A stretch of DNA of 64,000 nt from Udeniomyces pyricola. Its lineage: Eukaryota; Basidiomycota; Tremellomycetes; Cystofilobasidiales; Mrakiaceae. The notes below the pieces were generated by a model. It saw nothing but the letters and a program-made list of their open reading frames with translations, was not told the DNA's origin and made no database searches. This document shows positions 57,701 through 64,000 of the stretch, in pieces. Position 1 is the stretch's first letter, and every line of letters begins with the position of its first letter. Where the stretch lies: assembly GCA_039545295.1 (NCBI GenBank), contig BCIK01000014.1, positions 600,976-664,975 on the forward strand, read 5' to 3'. A program made the translations under genes and the position numbers.

Positions 57701-60423
57701 CAGCGAAGCGCAAACTTACCTCGCCGTCCCCTTCATCCAACTCGTCTAGCTCGACCTCCCAGAAGAAACCCAAGGGTAGAACCTCTTTGACGCCCACGGG
57801 AAACTCGACGACTCTCACGTCTGCGGCATCCTCGTCCCGAGTCGATTCGAAGAAGAACATGGAGGTCATTGTGCTTTCGCGAGCGACGACGCTTGGGGTG
57901 GAGAGGAAAAAGAAGGATAAATCGAGAAAGGTCGTCATGAGCTTGGAGCATAGCATGTATGCTCACGTTTCGATGCATGGTAAGCACATCTTGGTATTGA
58001 CCATAATCACTCGTATCGTGATGTTTGCGTACGAAAAGAGAAGGTTCACTCAGCTGGCCCATTCCTTTTCTTCTCTTCTTTGTTCTCAATGGAAATATCT
58101 TCAATAGGAGCGCTCCGACTGTTTGACCGAGACAAGCACACGTACGTCCACCTTTTCACGCCCACACCTCTTCACGTTCATACCTCTTCAAGATATTCCA
58201 GACTAACCCTCGAACATATCATTGGCAAACCCCCTGCTTAGTCTCATCGGGGCGACGTCCCAAGTTCCGCTCGCCCACGGCACTTCGGTTGAAGATATGG
58301 TCGTCTCTGGTCGTCGGATCATTGTCGGGTCGTCACACAAAAAGGACGATCCATTGACAAAGGCCCAAATTCATTTCCTTGACCTGAAGGATGATGTCAA
58401 CAACCGGGTATGTACTCATGAGGTTGGAAATGGGCAGCAAGCACATGTGTTGGTCCGTTGACCAATGTGGCAAAACAGGAGCTAAACGGCCCACTATTCG
58501 GTTGATATGACCCAGGCTTCTCTGACGTCGCTGAACCACATCGCCCATCCAACCGGAGTGAGTTCAACCTTCGATCCAGCTTCTGCTAGTCCAAGCCGGC
58601 GCATCTTCACCGAACATACGACTGATCTGGGTGGCTTGTTCCTCTTCTTTTGCTTTTCAGGTCGTGTCGTTGGCTGCAATTCCCCAAACTGCCCTTGACG
58701 TCGAGTACGCTTCGGGAGCTTCGACATTCGCTACGTGGGTTTCCTTAAGTACTACCCCAAATGTATCCCATTTCGTTGCTCGAACCTGACATCAAGCTTT
58801 TTTCATCTGTTACGGCTGAAATGCCCTTTTTCGATTCTCAGCGGTGGACTCGATCATACCGTTCGACTTTGGGGCATCGATGATGATTCGAATCACTCTG
58901 TCCGAACGATCCATCAAGCGCACAGTGCCCGTATCGATGCGCTGGCTTTTTCGGAGCCCAAAGGATGGCTGATGAGTGGTGGGGCGGACGGTCGAGGTAA
59001 GGAACAAGGCCCCTCTTGGCTGAGGCTTTCAGAAGTAACGATCGTTGAGCTGATATTTTTTCTCCTTTTCTTCTGCTGGGATGGACTGGGTGACTTTGGA
59101 TCTCTACTCCAGTCGTCGCCTATGACATTGGAGCGGATCGACCGGCGGCTTGGTCAGTTCCAAGATCGTCTTTGGCACCCGTGCTCCACGTTCATCTGTC
59201 ATCCGATCCCAACCTCGTCCTCATCGAGGTAAGTCCTTCGTAGTCACCCTTTTTGATGAAAACCCACAAGCGTATAGGCTTGATGGGATAGTAAGAAATA
59301 AAAAGCATGTAAAGATACCATCCTTACACATTGCCTTTTTCCCCTTTTTTGCTGCTGCTGTTTTTACTTTCTCTTTGCTCGACTGGCGGTTTTTTATTAG
59401 ATCCGAAGCCATCAGATGCAATACCAGTGGGCGCCTTCTTCTTTGCTCTCTTTCGGACTCCAGCTCTTGAAGTCCTTGGAATAGGGTTCACAACGTCTGA
59501 CCATGATCACCTTTTACCACTTGTTCTTGATTTTCTTTTTTTTCTTCTTCTTCTTCCATTTATCTCTTGGTCTGGCCCTTTATCGCTCTCTCTTTCACTT
59601 TGGGGGGGATGATTGAGTTGATCCATCAGAGTCTGGGACGTTCGCACTCCGCCCTCTCCAGTCATCACTTTCGGCGACCCTCCTACTCCTGCTAACAGTG
59701 CTACTGGCTCATTGATGGTTTCCTCTGACGTCGTTGAATTCAAACCTCGACGAGGAGGAGGAGGAGGAAGCGTTCAAGCTCCACTCCCCGAGACGAGTCG
59801 CTATGATCGCGGGTGTTTCCTACGTCCGTTGTTCGCAAAGGGAACCGCATCGGGCGTCGTCAAGGTTCGTTTTGAAAAGAAAAAGCCCCCCCCTACTCTC
59901 CCTTCCCCCCCCCCCCCCCCTCCCCTTCCCCTTCGGGAGAAAGAGATAAAAATAAAAATAGATCCGACCCCATTTTCTTTTTATATAAGCTTCTATATCT
60001 GATCTTTGGCTTTCGTAAATCTCTCGGCACCTTCTTCATTCACAGATCTGGGATATCCGTGCGCCATCTTGGGTTCAGCAGGTAAGAAAGAAAGAAAAGC
60101 TTATTTAGATCCACCCACAAACATACATATATACATTGTTTACAAAGCCTGGCCTTTGGGGGGCTCGTTTCAGAATGAGGTTTGCTTTTGGTTTGAGTTG
60201 TGGGGGGGGGCGGGTTTAGTGTTTCGTAGACTGATCAAATCTGTTCTGCCTCTCTTTTCTCCTCGGGTTACTCTTTCAACCATGACCGAACCCCTTCGAA
60301 AAGCTCCCTCTTCATACGTCCAAGATCCAACAGGTCCTCTTTGATGGGACCGAGAGGCTTCTCGACATTGCGGCCGATGAGCTTTACGTCCGATGGTGTG
60401 GGCTCGTCCCAGGGAAGAAATGA
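54743..60423 (+). CDS. Large WD40-repeat protein with RRM-like segment
   Basis: No specific name recognised. Exons 54743-56446, 56543-56620, 56714-57261, 57372-57979, 58108-58141, 58242-58407, 58516-58557, 58661-58734, 58842-58996, 59113-59228, 59401-59426, 59630-59864, 60046-60081 and 60334-60423 give 1303 aa. Residues 1 to about 560 are Ser/Pro-rich with a short conserved-looking block (ACKTMDKKLMGSRKAARKAF). A coiled coil follows (EEEELRELEEMERRAKELKA), then an RRM-like fold (VDVLVTRLPGDAKELEVRRF ... SHALVTFQTERAALDAVRLL). The last third is a beta-propeller with blades GGLDHTVRLWGIDDD, MSGGADGRVVAYDIGAD, QVWDVRTPPSP and VVKIWDIRAPSWVQQ. The end VRWCGLVPGKK closes it. The RRM-like assignment and any RNA role are inference. 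Intron 2 has two possible acceptors three bases apart. Confidence 0.78.
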
Positions 60424-61136
60424 AGAGCGGTAGGCACTCCAAATGATCCCATATGCGTTAATGTTCTCCAAGCCAGCTTTTCTGCGTATCAGCCTACCGG
60501 AACGGAGAAAAAAAAACTTAAAAAAAAACTGAGATTATAATCAAAGAAAGGAGAAAGCTTAGCCAGTACTAATGGATTTATACGTTCAAGATGGAGCACG
60601 ACAGAAGGAGAAGAAAGCAACGAAACAGAACGGATAGAAGTCTCGAATCGAAGCAGGAATATCGGGGAGAGAGGGGTCGGGAAGAAAAGGAAGGGAAGAA
60701 GAGTCGGTGAGATATGACAAGGGGGGGGGGGNNNNNNNNNNNNNNNNNNNNNNNNNNNNNNNNNNNNNNNNNNNNNNNNNNGGGGGGGGGGGGGGGAGAG
60801 ATATATAGATGAATATGCATGGGGGTGTGAGGTGAGAGCGCACGCTTTGCGAAGCGAAAAAAAAAAAGAAGAAGAAGAAAAGAGAACAAAGGCCAAGTCG
60901 ATGGATTGGGAGAGAAGGTTTTGGATAGGACGTGCAGATAGTCGAGACACTCGACTAAGGGAAGGAGTGGATGAGGTGGTAGGGGAGGGGGAGCAGACAG
61001 AGAGTCGACGAATCGACATTCAAAGCTTAAATACAGAAAACACGTGATGTCCAATGCGAAAAATGGGGGGGGGGGGGGGGCAACAGGCATGATGATGGGT
61101 GGATGGATGGAGAGAAAACCCATTCCTCCAATCGTT
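60424..61136. other. Convergent intergenic region with assembly gap
   Basis: No gene. The plus strand is purine-rich (pyrimidine-rich downstream of the minus-strand membrane protein gene). Fifty undetermined bases at 60732-60781 are flanked on both sides by G runs. A further G run lies at 61066-61080. Confidence 0.7.
60732..60781. other. Assembly gap (50 N) inside a poly-G tract
   Basis: Exactly 50 N between at least 11 G on the left and about 15 G on the right. The gap almost certainly marks a G tract that sequencing could not cross; the true length is unknown. Confidence 0.95.
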
Positions 61137-64000
61137 TTACGTCTCTGCATCCTTCGACGAAAGCATCTCCAAACTCGGGGCGGAACCTTCTTCCCGTCCG
61201 ACCTCTTGCTCCGACAGCTGCTCTAGATCTCCCCCATCTTCCCATAATACGGGTGCGCTCGCTTCTTCGTTCTCTTCTTCTTCTGCTCCTTCGACGCAAC
61301 TACCTCTCAGCGAGGGTTCGAGCTCGGGCGGAGCACTCGGTCCACTCTCGTCTGCGGGCTCGGGTTCCGAAGGGGGTCCGAGCGCGTACGCCTGGGACGT
61401 CGAGGGCGTGAGGTAAGGATCCTCGATCGTCTTGAGTGATTGTGAGACCGGGGGAGGTGGAAGGAGACTAGGGGAACTCAGAACAGGCACCCTCGTCGTC
61501 GCCAAGCGAGACGTCGTCCCTCCCACTAGACGAGAAGCAAGAAGGGGAGGAAGTTGAGAACCGTGCGACATGAGGTGAACATCGTTTGGGCCGTCGAGTT
61601 CTTCGTCCGGAAGATCGGGCGCAGTTGGAAAATGAGGGTCATCGTGCTCCAAGTCAACAGTCAGGGTGGACGGAGGATGGGATGGTGATGGAAGACGACG
61701 GCGAAGAGGACGCTGTAACACAGGGCTACGATTCGGTCTAGGCCCACGACCGGTCATAGAAAGCTCGTCGTCGTCGGTTCCGGTGCCAATAACATCGGGA
61801 TCGCCTTCTTGACCATCATCCTCGTCCTCCCTACTATCGTCGGGCGAAGAAGGTAGGGCGGGAAAAGAAAAGGATGGAGAAGAAGCAGAGAAAGTTCCGC
61901 TCGTGATCGTCGTTGCTGTCGTCATGGATCTTGTTCTATCGGCTTCAGCTAGATCTGCCTCCGCCACAGGTTCCGAAGCCGAAGCTGCCAGACGCGCGAG
62001 GGTCGATTTGTCGTCCGTTGCGAGATGAAGGACAGATTGATGGTAAGGCGTACTGGATGAAGAAGAGGCGCCACCGGATGGAACGTGACCGTAAGCAAAA
62101 GGGGAAGGTGAGAGAGGGGATGTAAGCGCCGGGAGGGCGGAAGCAGAGGGGGGTTGTTTTTCTCTCGGGTAGAAAGTAGTCGTCGTCGTCGTCGCCGAGT
62201 CCATGGCGGCTGATGCCGCGAGCGGAGGAGATGCAGAAGAAGATATCGAAAGATTGGCAGCGTTGGCCTGGACATAAGCTGGGGGAGTAAGAGATGGGTT
62301 GAAATGCGGCGGAGGAGGCGTGGGGAATCGAGCAGGCGTCGAAACGTCTGCATTGGTGAAAGTAGTGGGTGAAGATGGGGAGAGTACGGGACTGCTCGTT
62401 GTCTCGCTATGGGCATTTGGCGTGGTGAAGCTTTCACCGAGGGGTGGGGGCGACGGAGGAGGAGACAGAGGGATCGGGCCAAGTGGATCAAGCGGTATCG
62501 AGTCGTCTCCCACCAGAGCAGGCTGAGGTGGTAAAGGTACTTGATCACCTCGTCCAGCGGCTGAGGTGGTCGGGGACAGATGGGGTTGATGGACAGAGGA
62601 ACGGGAGGATGGCAAGTCTGAGTGTGCGGTGGTGGATCCTCCTTCGTCGCCATCGTCTAGCCCTGGGGCAGCTGATCCACCTGTATCACGGCTGTCTCTA
62701 CGTCCTTCCTGACCGTCGTCCTGACCGTGATCTCCTTTGCTACCTCGCCCCTTTCTTCTCCTCAAGAAGCCCTTGCCTCCACCTCTCAGTGCGCCCACGA
62801 TTCCCCTGCGTTTCCAACTGGCCCGGCCTGCTCCGACAACACTGTTCTCATCGAAGCTATCCCTCCCGTCACGAGTGCGACCGGTCGAATTCGAAGCGAT
62901 GGACGGCGTCGGACTCGCGCCCGTAGCCCGGACGACAGACAGTCGATCTTCTTTACGCTTGGCGCGTCGTCGAAGACGCCGGACTTGCTTCTTTCTCCGC
63001 CGGACAACGCTAGAGAAGTTCGAGGATGATTGGTACAAGAAAAGGGCGAGCGTTAAACCGGGTGACAGGAGGAACAGCAGATACGATGGAGGGTAAGGGA
63101 GGAGAAGACAGAAAGGGCAAGGCAGAAGGGTCAAGGTGAGCTCTTTTCGCCAAGGGTTTCAACGCGTCGAGCACGCGCGTAAGCGCGATTGAAACGAGAC
63201 TATGACGTCGAACAGTCCTGACATCCAGCGAGAAGAAAAACCAAAAAGAAGACGACGTACATGCCGATGATGGTCACTACGATGAGGGCGATAGCGATAC
63301 TGCAGGCGACGATGACCGGCACCTCGTACTCGTCGCGAGAAGATGCGCCCCATCCTGGCGGGAGAGTCGAAGGGGAGGTTGCGAGCACAGTCCCATGGGA
63401 AGCAGGGGTCCAAGTTGATGTGGTGGCATTTGATGAGGTTGTGGTTGGTGTCGCGACGAGGATGGTGGTGGTAGCGGTAGGAGTACCATCGTCTTGGGCG
63501 GCGACGAGCTGTTTATAGATATGACCGCCGAGGGAGCCCGAGAGGAGCGAGACATGGCGTTTGGCGGCGGGAGGTAAGCGATGAAGAAGGGAGTTGACGA
63601 GAGAGGGAAAAAGAGAGACGGAAGTATGAGTACATGTGTGTATATATATAGATCGGTCAGGTTGTTGGTGAGACGAATGAGAACCGAAGCGAAGACAGTT
63701 TAAATTAGAAGACGGTGTGGGACAGAAAGGGAAAGGGGAAAGGGGGGGGGAGGCAAGATCAAGGCCGAGAAGAAGGACGACGTACGACCGAAGGTGACAC
63801 GCCGTAGAGTTCCCATTCGGCGTCAACGCTCCACGTCCCATCCGTTGCAAGCGAGTACCGATCGGGCAATACTCGATGAGTTCCCGTAGGTATATCGTCA
63901 CGTCTACCGACGGGTGTTGGCTGACCCAAGGCTGGAAGGGCAGGCGATATAGGAATCGACGACGATTCATGCGGGCCGGAAGGCGCGAGAACGGCCAGCG
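61137..64000 (-). CDS. Single-pass membrane protein with long disordered tail, 5' partial
   Basis: No family recognised. Exons in the window (minus): 64000-63786 (continues beyond the edge), 63508-63261 and 63009-61137; about 778 residues. The outer part includes LPDRYSLATDGTWSVDAEWE followed by a Thr/Ser-rich stalk (TATTTILVATPTTTSSNATT), likely O-glycosylated. One transmembrane span is VPVIVACSIAIALIVVTIIG, followed by a strongly basic stop-transfer segment (VVRRRKKQVRRLRRRAKRK) encoded by the next exon. The cytosolic tail of about 600 residues is Ser/Pro/Asp-rich and predicted disordered. The topology recalls fungal wall-stress sensors or mucin-like proteins, but no WSC or Mid2 domain is visible in this part. 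Confidence 0.7.

Noticed and set aside
1..64000. CRISPR array, rRNA or bacterial-style operon features
   Set aside because: No spaced identical repeats or rRNA words were seen, and the genome is plainly fungal nuclear DNA.

Overview
This 64 kb window is nuclear DNA from a basidiomycete fungus. The genes are intron-rich: almost every one is split, with 2 to 15 introns of mostly 77-270 nt and CT-rich acceptors. Non-coding DNA carries long pyrimidine tracts, TA repeats and G/C homopolymers, and the proteins include fungal types (Bem1 scaffold, Zn2Cys6 regulator, Erg24, fungal ATP-dependent DNA ligase, eL43, eS25). I cannot place it below Basidiomycota with confidence. Exon joins were made by hand from GT-AG sites, reading phase and recognisable protein motifs. 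Every complete gene model given with full exons closes in frame.

Layout. 1-8.3 kb: the 3' part of a BEM1-type polarity scaffold gene (+) converges on a Zn2Cys6 transcription factor (-) across a 2 kb tract that is pyrimidine-rich downstream of each gene. 8.3-13.85 kb: a gene-poor island holding an 882-bp element with about 54-bp terminal inverted repeats and a perfect 9-bp target duplication (Mutator-like), plus a G-rich minisatellite. 13.85-19.8 kb: a secreted RNase T2 and a Myb/SANT-like coiled-coil protein (+). 21.2-24.1 kb: ribosomal protein genes RPL43 (-) and RPS25 (+), head to head. 25.3-32.9 kb: a fungal ATP-dependent DNA ligase of 16 exons and a CMD/AhpD-like protein (both -). 33.7-38.5 kb: a membrane-anchored Ser-rich protein (+) converging on a probable mitochondrial helical-repeat protein (-). 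39.2-45.5 kb: ERG24 sterol C-14 reductase and a CDT1-like replication licensing factor (+). 46.4-51.4 kb: a GH13 alpha-glucosidase and a DUF1764 protein (-). 51.6-60.4 kb: a Pus9-type tRNA pseudouridine synthase and a 1303-aa WD40 protein (+). 61.1-64 kb: a single-pass membrane protein (-) cut by the window end.

The genes form no obvious pathway cluster; this is an ordinary core chromosome segment with one repeat-bearing island. The most unusual feature is gene architecture. Coding microexons (10, 13, 13, 13, 16 and 18 nt) are common, along with extremely short first or last coding exons (ATG alone in RPS25; 6 nt in ERG24; 8 nt in the DUF1764 gene; 13 nt in BEM1). Many introns start with GTTCGT, GTACGT or GTCAGT rather than GTRAGT. 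No tRNA, rRNA or CRISPR was seen.
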